This document shows positions 8,385 through 17,677 of a stretch of DNA of 64,000 bases, in pieces. Source of the DNA: Acinetobacter sp. XH1741 (lineage in GTDB: Bacteria; Pseudomonadota; Gammaproteobacteria; Pseudomonadales; Moraxellaceae). The stretch is from NCBI RefSeq assembly GCF_041021895.1, contig NZ_CP157428.1, positions 372,001 to 436,000 of the forward strand, in the 5' to 3' direction. The stretch's first letter is position 1; each line of letters starts with the position of its first letter. The notes under the pieces are model-generated. The model saw only the letters and a program-made list of their open reading frames with translations, did not search any database and had not been told where the DNA came from. Position numbers and translations under genes: made by a program.

Positions 8385-9578
8385 ATGAAAATCCGATTAA
8401 TCACTGGGCCTATAAATAAAATAAAACATGTGATTCTCGAATTCATCCATAACAATCACATTATTAACTGGACGCCTTTACAAAAAAGCGCCTTGATGCT
8501 CGTACTCGCCTGTGCAATGAATTTTAGTTGGCTTTTATGGAAAGGCTATATTTTAATGATGCCTAGTGTCTGGCAATGGGCAAATTTACCTTTAGTCAAA
8601 TCACAACTCTGGCTCAATTTAATTACCTTACTTTTGTTAGCTTTACTCATTATTCCGTGTTACCGCTACAAAGACCAAGATTGGGCTCAAAGAATTGTCC
8701 CGCTCATTAGCGTACAAGTCTTTATGCTCATGCTGTGCCATGATGGTTATTTAATTGGTAGCATTAGTCCCGCCACAATGGTTGGTTATGTCGGGACTAT
8801 TGGGGTAGGTCTGGTTTTATTTGAAAGAAAAATTGTTTATAGCGCTTTTATACCAGCAACGATTATTTTAGCAGTATGTACTTATTTAAGTATGAATGGG
8901 GTTATTCCCTACGCTCCACTTTTTAACTTTACGGCATTTCGACATGCTCAAACCAATCCATTTTGGTTAGGAAGTATGCTGTTTTTTATTATGCCGATTT
9001 TAGTCGTTTGTTTTGTTCTATTTGAAATATTACTGACCCAATGGCGCCAACGAGAAACTTATATTCAGGACTTAAGCCAACTTGACCCACTAACCAATGT
9101 ATTAAATAGACGAAGTTTAAATAGTCATCTTGATGCACTTCATGAGCAACAGTTTGATTACGCGCTAGTACTTCTCGACATAGACCATTTTAAAAAAATT
9201 AATGATGTATATGGTCATCATCAGGGCGATGAGGTTCTGATTGAAATCGCCCAATGCTTGTCAAAAAACTTGCGTAATGAAGATGTTATTGGTCGATTTG
9301 GTGGAGAGGAATTTATTTTATTACTTCCTCATACCGATATTATTCAAGCGGAAAAAATTGCTGAACGTTGCAGACAATCTCTACAAGAACTTTCTATCTT
9401 CACTAATCAAAATAACCAGATTCATGTCAGTGCAAGTTTTGGTATTAGCAGCTCCGCTTTTGCAAATGATCCCTACCTTGTGATTCGTCAGGCAGATCAG
9501 GCGCTCTATGCAGTCAAAGCTTCAGGGCGCAATCAGGTGTGTACTTTTCAACAAATGACCCACATAGAATCAATTTGA
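8385..9578 (+). CDS. Membrane-anchored GGDEF diguanylate cyclase
   Basis: The 397-residue protein would make cyclic di-GMP from two GTP. Residues 1-210 hold about six hydrophobic helices of a membrane sensor region; a GGDEF domain follows, opening with QLDPLTNVLNRRSL. The active site is GGEEF (RFGGEEFILLLPH), an accepted active variant. An RNED I-site sits five residues before it, so product inhibition is expected. No EAL domain is present. The stop codon abuts the convergent dsbD stop with no terminator between them. The signal sensed is unknown. Confidence 0.93.
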   Translation: MKIRLITGPINKIKHVILEFIHNNHIINWTPLQKSALMLVLACAMNFSWLLWKGYILMMPSVWQWANLPLVKSQLWLNLITLLLLALLIIPCYRYKDQDWAQRIVPLISVQVFMLMLCHDGYLIGSISPATMVGYVGTIGVGLVLFERKIVYSAFIPATIILAVCTYLSMNGVIPYAPLFNFTAFRHAQTNPFWLGSMLFFIMPILVVCFVLFEILLTQWRQRETYIQDLSQLDPLTNVLNRRSLNSHLDALHEQQFDYALVLLDIDHFKKINDVYGHHQGDEVLIEIAQCLSKNLRNEDVIGRFGGEEFILLLPHTDIIQAEKIAERCRQSLQELSIFTNQNNQIHVSASFGISSSAFANDPYLVIRQADQALYAVKASGRNQVCTFQQMTHIESI

Positions 9579-11384
9579 CTATTTAGCTTTCGATAAGCTT
9601 GCAAGCTGCTGCAAAAGCTCTTGCTGACTAAATGCACCTGTTAAACGTAAAGAGCGAATTTCTTGTCGCTGCCCGTTTAAAAAGAGATACGTCGGCGGTC
9701 CAAGAATATTCCACTGCTTGAGCAGAGCTTCGTGTGACTGATCATAGTGACTCAAATCAAGCTTAATGAGATAGTAAGGCGCAAGAGCTGACTGAACTTC
9801 GGCTGCTTTTAAAATACGGTGTTCAATAGGCTGGCAAGCCACGCACCAATCTGCGTAGACATCTATCACAATCGCTTGATCAGCAGGTGCTGCTGCTAAA
9901 ATTTTCTGAAAGTCGGCTGCTGTAGTCGCGACATGCCACGTAGCCATATGTTCAGAACTTTGCAAACTGCGATTTTGAAAATGTTGATACTGGTTGTAAG
10001 CAACAAATGGAGTAACCAGTAAAAGTAAAAGTGCATAGAGCCACTGTAGCTGCCCTTTTTTCCAAAAGAACTGATAAACAGCATAAGCTATAAAAGCGAG
10101 CCCTAATACTAGGCTAAGAACTTGCATGCCCCAATCTGGCAATAAAGGGCGAATAAAATAAAGGCTTAGGCCCAACATCAGAAAAGCAAAAATCACTTTA
10201 ATCTGATGCATCCAGTCGCCCGCTTTAGGCAAGAATTTAGCCCCTAATATGCTCGCGAGCAATAAAGGAATCCCCATCCCAAAACCTAGACAGAATAAAA
10301 GCAAAGCACCTTGCCATTGGTTTTGGGTTTGGGAAATAAATAATAAGGTTCCAGCCAGAGGTGCCGTCATGCATGGGCCAACCAAGAGCGCAGAAACCAC
10401 ACCCATGACACCTGCACCAACCAAAGTGCCGCCTTGTTGCATAGACTGAATACGATCAAGTCGATTCAACCATGTTTGCGGTAAACGAATCTCAAACAGC
10501 CCAAACAGGTTTAGTGCAAAAACTACGAATAGCAAACTAAACGCGATCAGTGTGGCAGGTTGTTGTAGCCAGCGCTGGAAATTTAGCCCTGCTGAAGAAG
10601 CAATTAAGCCTAGACCTGCATAAACCAATGCCATGCTACATACAAAAGTAAGCGCAATTGTCCAAGCTTTTAAACCTTTATGCTCACGAATAATCAGTGA
10701 AGTTAAAATCGGCAGCATGGGTAAGGAACATGGTGTAAATGCGAGCAGCATGCCCAAACCTAAAAATAATAAAACACCATACCAAAGTGAATGCTCAATT
10801 AATTTAGCCGACCAAATCTGATCTTGTGCAATTTGGGGAGCAGTCGCCTCAGTATTAGCTTCTGAGCTTGTCTGATTATCTAAAGAATCTTGAGATGCTG
10901 ATGATGTATTTGCCAAATCTAACAAGCGTTTTGGTGCTGTACCCGCCTGATTTTGCACACCGACCAATCCGTCTGCATCGGTTTGAAATTCGATGGTTTG
11001 AGGTGGATAACAAATCCTGTCTTTGGCACAACCTTGCCATGTTACCTTGTAATGTTCTGAAGGTTTGGTCTTAATTTGGAAATTGATTTGATGATAATAA
11101 ACCTGACTTTGCCCATAGTTTTCATCATATTGAGAAACGGCTTTAGGCAAATTTAAAGCTAAAGGTTGAGTACCCTGCTGGACAGTAAATTTATGCTGAT
11201 ACAAATAATAATTCGGCTGAATCTGCCACGATAATTTCGCAATATGCGATTGTGGAGACTCAACCGAAAATGAAAAAGCCTGTTCTGGTGACAGTAGCTT
11301 ATCTTCTGCAAAAACAAACTGGCTCAATACAAAAGTAGCGACTGCTAGAAAATAAATAATTCCCTGAGAAATAAGCTTTTTCAT
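9579..11384 (-). CDS. dsbD: Thiol:disulfide interchange protein DsbD
   Basis: DsbD carries reducing power from cytoplasmic thioredoxin across the inner membrane to periplasmic DsbC and cytochrome c maturation proteins. All three parts are visible. A signal peptide (ending VFA-ED) leads into an N-terminal domain with the Cys pair in GCAKDRICYPP. Eight membrane helices follow, with Cys in TPCSLPMLPIL and GPCMTAPLAG. A C-terminal thioredoxin domain carries DWCVACQ. The protein is 601 residues from the ATG at 11384; one starting three codons earlier is possible. It is the last gene of a leftward group with the outer-membrane and ankyrin genes. Confidence 0.95.
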   Translation of the reverse strand: MKKLISQGIIYFLAVATFVLSQFVFAEDKLLSPEQAFSFSVESPQSHIAKLSWQIQPNYYLYQHKFTVQQGTQPLALNLPKAVSQYDENYGQSQVYYHQINFQIKTKPSEHYKVTWQGCAKDRICYPPQTIEFQTDADGLVGVQNQAGTAPKRLLDLANTSSASQDSLDNQTSSEANTEATAPQIAQDQIWSAKLIEHSLWYGVLLFLGLGMLLAFTPCSLPMLPILTSLIIREHKGLKAWTIALTFVCSMALVYAGLGLIASSAGLNFQRWLQQPATLIAFSLLFVVFALNLFGLFEIRLPQTWLNRLDRIQSMQQGGTLVGAGVMGVVSALLVGPCMTAPLAGTLLFISQTQNQWQGALLLFCLGFGMGIPLLLASILGAKFLPKAGDWMHQIKVIFAFLMLGLSLYFIRPLLPDWGMQVLSLVLGLAFIAYAVYQFFWKKGQLQWLYALLLLLVTPFVAYNQYQHFQNRSLQSSEHMATWHVATTAADFQKILAAAPADQAIVIDVYADWCVACQPIEHRILKAAEVQSALAPYYLIKLDLSHYDQSHEALLKQWNILGPPTYLFLNGQRQEIRSLRLTGAFSQQELLQQLASLSKAK

Positions 11385-11408
11385 TAACATCAATTCAAGT
11401 TGGTTTTA

Positions 11409-12176
11409 TCAGAATAAGAATGCCATACCTAAGCCACCACGGTAGCCCTTATCTTGACCATCCAAATCGACACCTACACTTGCATCAAGTTGAGTACGTT
11501 TATTGAGTGCGTAAATTAAACCTGTGCCTAAGCTATATTGGTAGTCTTGGCTTTCAGCTTTACGGTAAACAAATTCCGAATATCCTGAAAGTTTACCGGC
11601 AATTTTATAGTTAATTGTTGGAATCGCAGTCACAGCCCAGTTGCTGTTTTGCACTTCGTAACGCATCGTAATAGCAGTATTAATCAAATCATTATATTGA
11701 TAAGCCACTGCTGAACTTAAGCTATAAATGTCGTCATGCGCACTAAACTCATCATTACCTGTTGCAATGAGCGCTTGAGCCAACACAGCCATTGTTAAAT
11801 TTTCATCATTTAAATCAATAGCTCTTTTTAAGCCGATGCTTACATCACCTAAACCAGAGGTATCTGTCGTTTTACCTGCACGTTTGGTTTGAGTCCAACC
11901 CGGACCTTGCCAACCTAATTGTAATTCTAAGTCTTTAGCCAAACCTGTACGGAACAACATATCTCCATTTACAGTTACGGTTTTTTGTTTCACGCCATCA
12001 ACAGTTGACTCTGTATAAGTTGCACTTGGTAAACCTTGTTCCCAAGCTAACTGCCCCACTGGCGTAATCCCTGTTCCGAAGCCTGAACCTGGACGGTCAA
12101 ACGAGAACTCTGCGGCAAAACTACTTCCTGCAGCAACAGTGGTCAGAGCAAAAGTTAAAATTTGAAATGTTCTCAT
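11409..12176 (-). CDS. Outer-membrane transporter-like beta-barrel protein
   Basis: This 255-residue exported protein has a signal peptide (MRTFQILTFALTTVAAGSSFA) and alternating beta strands ending in a terminal Phe (GMAFLF), typical of an outer-membrane barrel. The pattern, including LFRTGLAKDLELQLGWQG and TSGLGDVSIGLKRA, resembles the MetA-pathway phenol degradation transporter-like family (Phenol_MetA_deg). The function is unknown. ATG at 12176 has a GGAA site; a TTG start at 12188 would touch the ankyrin stop. It lies between the ankyrin gene and dsbD in one probable operon. Confidence 0.8.
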   Translation of the reverse strand: MRTFQILTFALTTVAAGSSFAAEFSFDRPGSGFGTGITPVGQLAWEQGLPSATYTESTVDGVKQKTVTVNGDMLFRTGLAKDLELQLGWQGPGWTQTKRAGKTTDTSGLGDVSIGLKRAIDLNDENLTMAVLAQALIATGNDEFSAHDDIYSLSSAVAYQYNDLINTAITMRYEVQNSNWAVTAIPTINYKIAGKLSGYSEFVYRKAESQDYQYSLGTGLIYALNKRTQLDASVGVDLDGQDKGYRGGLGMAFLF

Positions 12177-12188
12177 TCTATATTCCAA

Positions 12189-12740
12189 TCAAGTAGTTAG
12201 TTCTTTTGACATTTTTGCTCCATGATGGCGCAATAACTCTAGTGTTTCACGCTCTTCTTGAAGCGCTTCTGACCAATCTATTTCATCAAAATCACAATCA
12301 AAGAACAACTGACTGATTGAAGATAAAATGGTGAGTCCTTCTTCATCACGTGTGTTTGGATCAACTTTTTCATCGAGTAAACGTTGAACCGCCGGCGCGC
12401 ATGCTGAACTTGCTGCATCCCATAGTGGACCATAAAATTCTTCTGCATCCCAAAGATGAACATTTGCCTTTGCCTTAATTAAGGCTTCAAGAATATCGAG
12501 ATATACTTGTAAGGCTTGTTGCTTTTCTTCTTTTGATAATGGTGTACCAGCTTCATAAGCTTCCGAAACATTTTCCCACCATTTAAAAATTCCATCACAA
12601 ATAATTGATACTGGCGGTCCTTGTTCCGGATCAATAAAATTTGGATCAAGCCCCTCAGCAAGTAATTTTTGTACTTGCGTAAGTTCTAATTCTTCTATGG
12701 CTTTAATTAAAGCCTGCTGCTGGGTGGTTAACATGACCAT
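12189..12740 (-). CDS. Ankyrin-repeat protein
   Basis: The 183-residue soluble protein contains two or three ankyrin-like units: LIKAIEELELTQVQKLLAEGLDPNFID, then LEALIKAKANVHLWD, then APAVQRLLDEKVDPNTRDEEGLTILSS. Ankyrin repeats bind other proteins; the partner is unknown. There is no signal peptide. It begins the leftward group ending in dsbD, with 12 bp to the next start. Confidence 0.82.
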   Translation of the reverse strand: MVMLTTQQQALIKAIEELELTQVQKLLAEGLDPNFIDPEQGPPVSIICDGIFKWWENVSEAYEAGTPLSKEEKQQALQVYLDILEALIKAKANVHLWDAEEFYGPLWDAASSACAPAVQRLLDEKVDPNTRDEEGLTILSSISQLFFDCDFDEIDWSEALQEERETLELLRHHGAKMSKELTT

Positions 12741-12860
12741 CTCTCAAAAATATATTAGCGCTATTATGCCTAATCTCTTATGCAGATTTTAGGGGTCAAT
12801 CGCATTGCATTGCAAATCTAAAGTTGTGAAGAGTTTTTATTAATTTTTTTAATTCTGCAT

Positions 12861-12886
12861 AAAAAAAGCCCCGCAGGGCTTTTTTA
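12861..12886. terminator. Terminator after the HPF-like gene
   Basis: AAAAAAAGCCC-CGCA-GGGCTTTTTT is a strong hairpin with A and T flanks, just beyond the stop codon of the minus-strand HPF-like gene. Confidence 0.88.
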
Positions 12887-12893
12887 CAATCTT

Positions 12894-13244
12894 TTATACT
12901 TCATCATCAATGAATTCAGGATGTCCACCTCTCGGGTGCTCCTTTTTCTCAAAAGTATGTTCAAGGCTACGTTTTAGTTTTTCAATCGCGCCATGAATTG
13001 AAGCATCGATATTGCCTGCCTTATGGTGTACTGCAACTGGTTTCAAACCAGCAGGACGTGCTTCGATCATACATTGAATGTCTTTGTCGCCACCTTTGTC
13101 CCCATTTTCATCGCTAAAATGAACCGAAAAATGCGTAATACGCTCGCTATGACGCTGGAATTCTTGGGCAAGTTCTGCACGTACATAAGTAATTAAACGT
13201 TCGCTATTTTGGATGTTTTTATCTGTGCGGATTTCTATATTCAT
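12894..13244 (-). CDS. HPF/RaiA-family ribosome-associated protein
   Basis: The 116-residue protein fits the ribosome hibernation/sigma-54 modulation family (HPF/RaiA), whose members bind the 30S decoding site and inhibit translation in stationary phase. It opens with a beta strand (MNIEIRTDKNI) and has the helix GNIDASIHGAIEKLKRSLEHTFEK common to the family. It lacks a long C-terminal dimerisation domain. The ATG at 13244 follows GAGAGGA; the upstream 30 residues of the longer frame look non-native. It is not next to rpoN, so it is a paralogue rather than the classic hpf. Confidence 0.75.
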   Translation of the reverse strand: MNIEIRTDKNIQNSERLITYVRAELAQEFQRHSERITHFSVHFSDENGDKGGDKDIQCMIEARPAGLKPVAVHHKAGNIDASIHGAIEKLKRSLEHTFEKKEHPRGGHPEFIDDEV

Positions 13245-13496
13245 AAATACCATCCTCTCTTTCTTACTGTGGATCTTTTCTATGCAAAACTTTTTTATGT
13301 TGGCATGTTTTAAGCATGCATGAACCGACTTCAATTGTACATTTTGATGGTGTAATGGTTTGTTATCTCCTAACTTAAACGTACTGGTTTTAATTTATTT
13401 TGAAGATCTTCATACCTTCAATATCAGTCCATCTATAAAAATATGCAAGCTGATTTTTTAAATTTTTATGAAAAATTGAACAAAAGGAGAACAATT

Positions 13497-14462
13497 GTGA
13501 ACGAATCTTATCTATCTGGAGCCGAGCTTATTGCACAGATTCAAAAGTCTCCTTATTCACGTGATTTAATCGGTTATCACGGTCAACCACCACAGGTGAA
13601 ATGGCCCAATAATGCTAAAATTGCCGTGCAATTTGTCTTGAATTATGAAGAAGGTGGCGAAAAACATATTGAGCACGGCGATGATGGCTCAGAGCAGTTT
13701 TTATCAGAGATTATTGGTGCTGCAAGCTATTCAGCTAAACATATGTCGATGGACTCTATGTACGAATATGGTTCGCGGGCAGGCTTTTGGCGCATTCATG
13801 CTGAATTCCAAAAACGGAAGCTTCCAATGACCATTTTTGGTGTTGCAATGGCACTTGTTCGCAACCCATATATTGTCGAAGCGATTAAGCAAGCTGATTA
13901 TGATGTAGTTTCTCATGGCTACCGCTGGCTTCACTATCAAGATACCGACATTGAAGTCGAAAAACAGCATATGAAACAAGCTTTGTCGGTTCTAGGAAAC
14001 TTATTTGAAAATAAAACTATAGGTTGGTACACGGGACGCGATAGCCCTCATACCCGTCAGTTACTTGCAGAATTTCCACAAATTCAATATGACTCTGATT
14101 ATTATGGTGATGACCTGCCTTTTTGGACGACGCTCACCAATGCTGCGGGTACAACTCGCCCTCATCTCATTATTCCTTACACTCTAGAATGCAACGACAT
14201 GAAATTCTGCTCACCGGGTGGATTTAATAATTCAGAACAGTTTTTTCAATATTTAAAAGATAGTTTTGATGTGTTGTATGCAGAAGGTGAAACTGCACCA
14301 AAAATGATGTCGATTGGAATGCACTGCCGTATTTTAGGGCGTCCAGGTCGTTTTAAAGCATTACAAAAATTTCTAGACTATATTGAAATGCATGATCGTG
14401 TCTGGATCTGTCGCCGTCAGGATATTGCAGAGCATTGGTATAAAAATCACATAATTCAATAA
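13497..14462 (+). CDS. puuE: Allantoinase PuuE
   Basis: PuuE hydrolyses allantoin to allantoate. It belongs to the polysaccharide-deacetylase fold and is unrelated to the metal-dependent AllB. The 321-residue protein has the family hallmarks DLIGYHGQPPQVKWPNNAKIAVQFVLNYEEG (in two parts), VVSHGYRW, GWYTGRDSPHTR and MHCRILGRPGR. The GTG at 13497 has an excellent AGGAG site eight bases upstream; the longer frame from 13443 lacks one. It heads a rightward purine-catabolism run with uraD beginning almost at once. Confidence 0.93.
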   Translation: MNESYLSGAELIAQIQKSPYSRDLIGYHGQPPQVKWPNNAKIAVQFVLNYEEGGEKHIEHGDDGSEQFLSEIIGAASYSAKHMSMDSMYEYGSRAGFWRIHAEFQKRKLPMTIFGVAMALVRNPYIVEAIKQADYDVVSHGYRWLHYQDTDIEVEKQHMKQALSVLGNLFENKTIGWYTGRDSPHTRQLLAEFPQIQYDSDYYGDDLPFWTTLTNAAGTTRPHLIIPYTLECNDMKFCSPGGFNNSEQFFQYLKDSFDVLYAEGETAPKMMSIGMHCRILGRPGRFKALQKFLDYIEMHDRVWICRRQDIAEHWYKNHIIQ

Positions 14463-14534
14463 TTGATTTTTAATTTTCTAAACTCATCAGCGAAACACAA
14501 ACTACTCTTGGCACTGTTATTGCTAAAACTCTAT

Positions 14535-15065
14535 ATGACAACCATGAGTTTAGGTATGACAGTGTTTTTAGCCGAGTTTAATCAAGCCCCACCCGACCAA
14601 CTCAAGACGCTGTTAAACAACTGCGCCCATATTCCAACTTGGGCCGAAAAAATTATTTCAGAACGCCCCTACTCATCAACATCAGTTCTTCTAGGGCATG
14701 CAGAACAATTAAGCCATACGTGGTCATGGCAAGAAATACAAACTGCTTTAGCCACCCATCCAAAAATTGGTGAACGGCAAGCAAAAAAACAGCTTAATGC
14801 AAAAGAACAAAATTTTTCAGCTCAAGAACAAGCTGGCATTTCCTTAGATGAACAAACACAACAAGCCCTACTGCAAGGCAATCTTGAGTATGAACAGAAA
14901 TTTGGTTTTATTTTTTTAATTAAAGCAGCGGGCCTTAGTAGCAACGAGATTTTAAAAAAACTCCATCAACGTCTTCAAAACAACTTAGCTATAGAGAAAA
15001 CAGTTGTACATGAGCAACTCGCAGCAATTGCTCTATTACGCCTATCTCAGGAAATACAAGCATGA
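14535..15065 (+). CDS. uraD: OHCU decarboxylase
   Basis: UraD decarboxylates 2-oxo-4-hydroxy-4-carboxy-5-ureidoimidazoline to S-allantoin, the last step of the uricolytic trio. The signature HPKIGERQ (catalytic His and Glu) and the downstream EYEQKFGFIFLIKAAGLSS are clear. The open frame extends back to 14463, right after the puuE stop, but the first residues there are hydrophobic and off-family. ATG at 14535 (or 14544) gives about 176 residues, near the family size. Its stop overlaps the uraH ATG (ATGA), implying coupled translation. Confidence 0.9.
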   Translation: MTTMSLGMTVFLAEFNQAPPDQLKTLLNNCAHIPTWAEKIISERPYSSTSVLLGHAEQLSHTWSWQEIQTALATHPKIGERQAKKQLNAKEQNFSAQEQAGISLDEQTQQALLQGNLEYEQKFGFIFLIKAAGLSSNEILKKLHQRLQNNLAIEKTVVHEQLAAIALLRLSQEIQA

Positions 15066-15385
15066 TCAGCACTCATATTTTAGATACGAATTTAGGTAAA
15101 CCGGCTGCACAGGTCGAAGTGAAGTTATTTCATGCAGCAACTCATGAACTAATTGCCAAAGCAACGACTAATCAAGATGGGCGGGTGAGTGATTTTGGAA
15201 TAACAGTCTTTGCAAAAGGTGCTTATCAGCTTGAATTTGAAATTGCGCCTTATTTTTTCTCACAGCACATCAAAACTTTTTTCCCGCGTGTTTGTATTCA
15301 ATTTTTTATAGAAGACATTAACCAGCATTACCACATTCCATTACTGATTAGTCCGTTTGCCTACTCCACTTATCGCGGTAGCTAA
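15062..15385 (+). CDS. uraH: 5-hydroxyisourate hydrolase (transthyretin-like)
   Basis: UraH opens the ring of 5-hydroxyisourate, the product of urate oxidation by HpxO, to give the UraD substrate. The 107-residue protein has the N-terminal signature STHILDTNLGKPAAQVEV and the invariant C-terminal YRGS. It has no periplasmic signal, so it is cytoplasmic. It overlaps uraD by four bases and is followed by the permease after 23 bp. Confidence 0.95.
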   Translation: MISTHILDTNLGKPAAQVEVKLFHAATHELIAKATTNQDGRVSDFGITVFAKGAYQLEFEIAPYFFSQHIKTFFPRVCIQFFIEDINQHYHIPLLISPFAYSTYRGS

Positions 15386-15408
15386 CAAAATATAAATAGG
15401 AGAAAAAT

Positions 15409-16776
15409 ATGAACCATCGACAAAAAAATGCGATTTCTCCAGAGCATGAATATTTAGGAATCTCCAAAAGTTTTGCTTACGGTTTGCAGCATGTGCTCAC
15501 CATGTATGGTGGCATTGTGGCCCCACCACTGATTATTGGAACAGCGGCTGGTTTAAGCTCAGCACAAGTCGGGATGCTCATTGCAGCAGCCCTATTTGTA
15601 GGTGGATTAGCAACGCTGATACAAACCATTGGAACCAAATATCTAGGCGCAAAATTACCTCTGGTGCAGGGGGTCTCTTTTGCGGGTGTGGCAACGATGG
15701 TCGCCATTATTACCACGGGTGGCGGCTTACCTGCGGTTTATGGGGCAGTCATTGTAGCCTCTCTGCTTGGACTTTGCCTTGCACCCTACTTTTCAAAAAT
15801 CATTCGTTTTTTTCCACCTGTTGTAACGGGGTGCGTCATCACTATTATTGGACTATCTCTGTTACCCGTTGCAATTCGCTGGATGATGGGGGGCAACGAC
15901 AAAGCACCCAACTGGGGAAGCGTAGAAAATATCTCTATAGCTCTCATGACCCTAGGCATAGTCATTGTTTTAAATATGCTGCCGCAAGCAGGCATTCGTC
16001 GCTTATCTATATTATTAGCGATCGTGGCTGGCACCATACTTGCCTACTTCATGGGCTTTGGTGATTTTAGCCAAGTGAGCTCAGGCGCTTGGATGCAATT
16101 CCCACATTTATTTGCATTTGGTCTACCAACTTTCGAACTCAGTGCAATCTTATCGATGCTGATTGTGACCTTAGTGATTATGACTGAAACCACAGCCGAT
16201 ATTATTGCTGTCGGAGACATTGTAGGAACTGAGGTCGATTCAAAACGTATCGCAAATGGTGTTCGTGCAGATATGTTCTCAAGTGCTGTTGCTCCTATTT
16301 TTGGTTCATTTATGCAAAGTGCTTTTGCACAAAACGTAGGACTGGTGGCAATTACAGGTATTAAAAGCCGATTTGTCGTGGCAGCAGGCGGTGTCATTCT
16401 GATTATTTTGGGACTATTGCCTGTTATGGGTCGCCTTATTGCCGCAATTCCCATGCCGGTACTCGGTGGTGCAGGTTTGGTCTTGTTTGGGTCGGTTGCA
16501 GCAAGTGGAATTCGCACTTTGGCAAAAATTAATTATAACGATCAGAAAAATTTAATTATTGTCGCGACCGCTTTATCGGCAGGAATGATTCCAATTATTA
16601 ACCATGAATTTTATGCTCATTTTCCAGTTTGGGTACAAACTCTTTTTCATTCAGGTATTAGTTCAACTTGTATCTTTGCTATCTTATTGAATTTATTATT
16701 TAATCATTTTCCTGTATTTCGTAGCTCGCCAACCCCACATTTAAGCCAAACAATAAACACGCGAAACACACACTAA
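15409..16776 (+). CDS. NCS2-family urate/xanthine permease
   Basis: This 455-residue inner-membrane transporter of the nucleobase-ascorbate (NCS2) family has about 14 hydrophobic segments. Its signature loop is QNVGLVAITGIKSRFV, and the N-terminal membrane stretch is LQHVLTMYGGIVAPPLI. NCS2 members carry xanthine, urate or uracil with protons. The neighbouring genes make urate (or xanthine) the best guess. An AGGAG site precedes the ATG. A terminator follows, so it ends the puuE-uraD-uraH unit. Confidence 0.92.
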   Translation: MNHRQKNAISPEHEYLGISKSFAYGLQHVLTMYGGIVAPPLIIGTAAGLSSAQVGMLIAAALFVGGLATLIQTIGTKYLGAKLPLVQGVSFAGVATMVAIITTGGGLPAVYGAVIVASLLGLCLAPYFSKIIRFFPPVVTGCVITIIGLSLLPVAIRWMMGGNDKAPNWGSVENISIALMTLGIVIVLNMLPQAGIRRLSILLAIVAGTILAYFMGFGDFSQVSSGAWMQFPHLFAFGLPTFELSAILSMLIVTLVIMTETTADIIAVGDIVGTEVDSKRIANGVRADMFSSAVAPIFGSFMQSAFAQNVGLVAITGIKSRFVVAAGGVILIILGLLPVMGRLIAAIPMPVLGGAGLVLFGSVAASGIRTLAKINYNDQKNLIIVATALSAGMIPIINHEFYAHFPVWVQTLFHSGISSTCIFAILLNLLFNHFPVFRSSPTPHLSQTINTRNTH

Positions 16777-16790
16777 TGAGTTAGTTTTTA

Positions 16791-16818
16791 GCGCCCCACC
16801 TCGGTGGGCTTTTTTTTT
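16791..16818 (+). terminator. Terminator after the purine permease
   Basis: GCCCCACC-TC-GGTGGGC is followed by nine T residues, which makes a strong intrinsic terminator. Confidence 0.9.
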
Positions 16819-16898
16819 AACCGTTGATCAAATTTGGCTTCATTTTTGCTTAAGACTCTGTATCCTTAGCGTGCTTTATTTGGGGGGAGATCATTTAA

Positions 16899-17624
16899 AT
16901 GCGATTAAAGCAACTGGCGGCGACTTGTGCCTTGTTATCTGCAACTGCCATGGTTCAGGCAAAACCAATCTGGCAAGATTTTAGCGTAACGGGTCTTTAT
17001 GGTGAAAACTATGAAGTTGTAGACGCAAAAGAAACCACCATTACTTTGGAATATGCAGCAAAAGTTAAATATGCTGATGTGTTCTTTTTCATGGACCGCA
17101 TGCGCGGTGAAGATGATCACAAAAGCACATATTTTGAGTTATCACCACGTTTAAGCCTAGGCGAAATATCTGGTAAAAAATTGGCGTATGGGCCAATTAA
17201 AGATGTGTTAATTAGTACCACTTGGGAAAGTAACAGCGAAAACGGCAATAACTTCGATAACTTCCTATATGGTTTTGCTGTCGACTTAGACATTCCATAT
17301 TTTAAATATGCAAATTTAAACTTCTACCGCGCGAGCAATGAGAAAACTGACGACGATTATCAAATGACATTCGTCTATGGAATTCCATTTAATATTGCAT
17401 CTGAAGAGTTCTTGATAGATGGTTTCTTGGATTGGTCAACTGCTGAAGGTGACCATGCCAGCGAAATGAATTGGACAACGCAGTGGAAATGGAATGTGGG
17501 TAAACACATTTCTCCTGACACACGTCTATACCTCGGTATCGAACACTCTATATGGAATAATAAATTCGGTCTGCAAGGCCGAGACGAAAATAACGTGAGT
17601 GCATTGATTAAATATCACTTCTAA
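16899..17624 (+). CDS. Tsx-like outer-membrane channel
   Basis: The 241-residue protein has a signal peptide (ending VQA-KP) and a beta-barrel sequence ending in Phe (ALIKYHF). The arrangement WQDFSVTGLYGENYEV, FFFMDRMRG, YFELSPRLSL and GFLDWSTAEG resembles the Tsx/OmpK nucleoside-specific channel family. In E. coli Tsx passes nucleosides. Its place inside the purine block suggests uptake of a purine or ureide across the outer membrane. It has its own GGGGAGA ribosome-binding site and is flanked by terminators, so it is likely monocistronic. Confidence 0.85.
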   Translation: MRLKQLAATCALLSATAMVQAKPIWQDFSVTGLYGENYEVVDAKETTITLEYAAKVKYADVFFFMDRMRGEDDHKSTYFELSPRLSLGEISGKKLAYGPIKDVLISTTWESNSENGNNFDNFLYGFAVDLDIPYFKYANLNFYRASNEKTDDDYQMTFVYGIPFNIASEEFLIDGFLDWSTAEGDHASEMNWTTQWKWNVGKHISPDTRLYLGIEHSIWNNKFGLQGRDENNVSALIKYHF

Positions 17625-17646
17625 AATTTTTATTTAGAAGCATAAA

Positions 17647-17676
17647 GCAGCAAGGAAAACTCCTTGCTGTTTTTGT
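17647..17676. terminator. Bidirectional terminator between the Tsx-like gene and hpxO
   Basis: CAGCAAGGA-AAAC-TCCTTGCTG is followed by a T run on the plus strand; the minus strand has only a short U-rich tract. Confidence 0.82.
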
Positions 17677-17677
17677 T

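Noticed and set aside
16044..16517. 157-codon minus-strand frame within the permease gene
   Set aside because: It lies fully antisense to a clear NCS2 transporter and has a composition typical of antisense frames.
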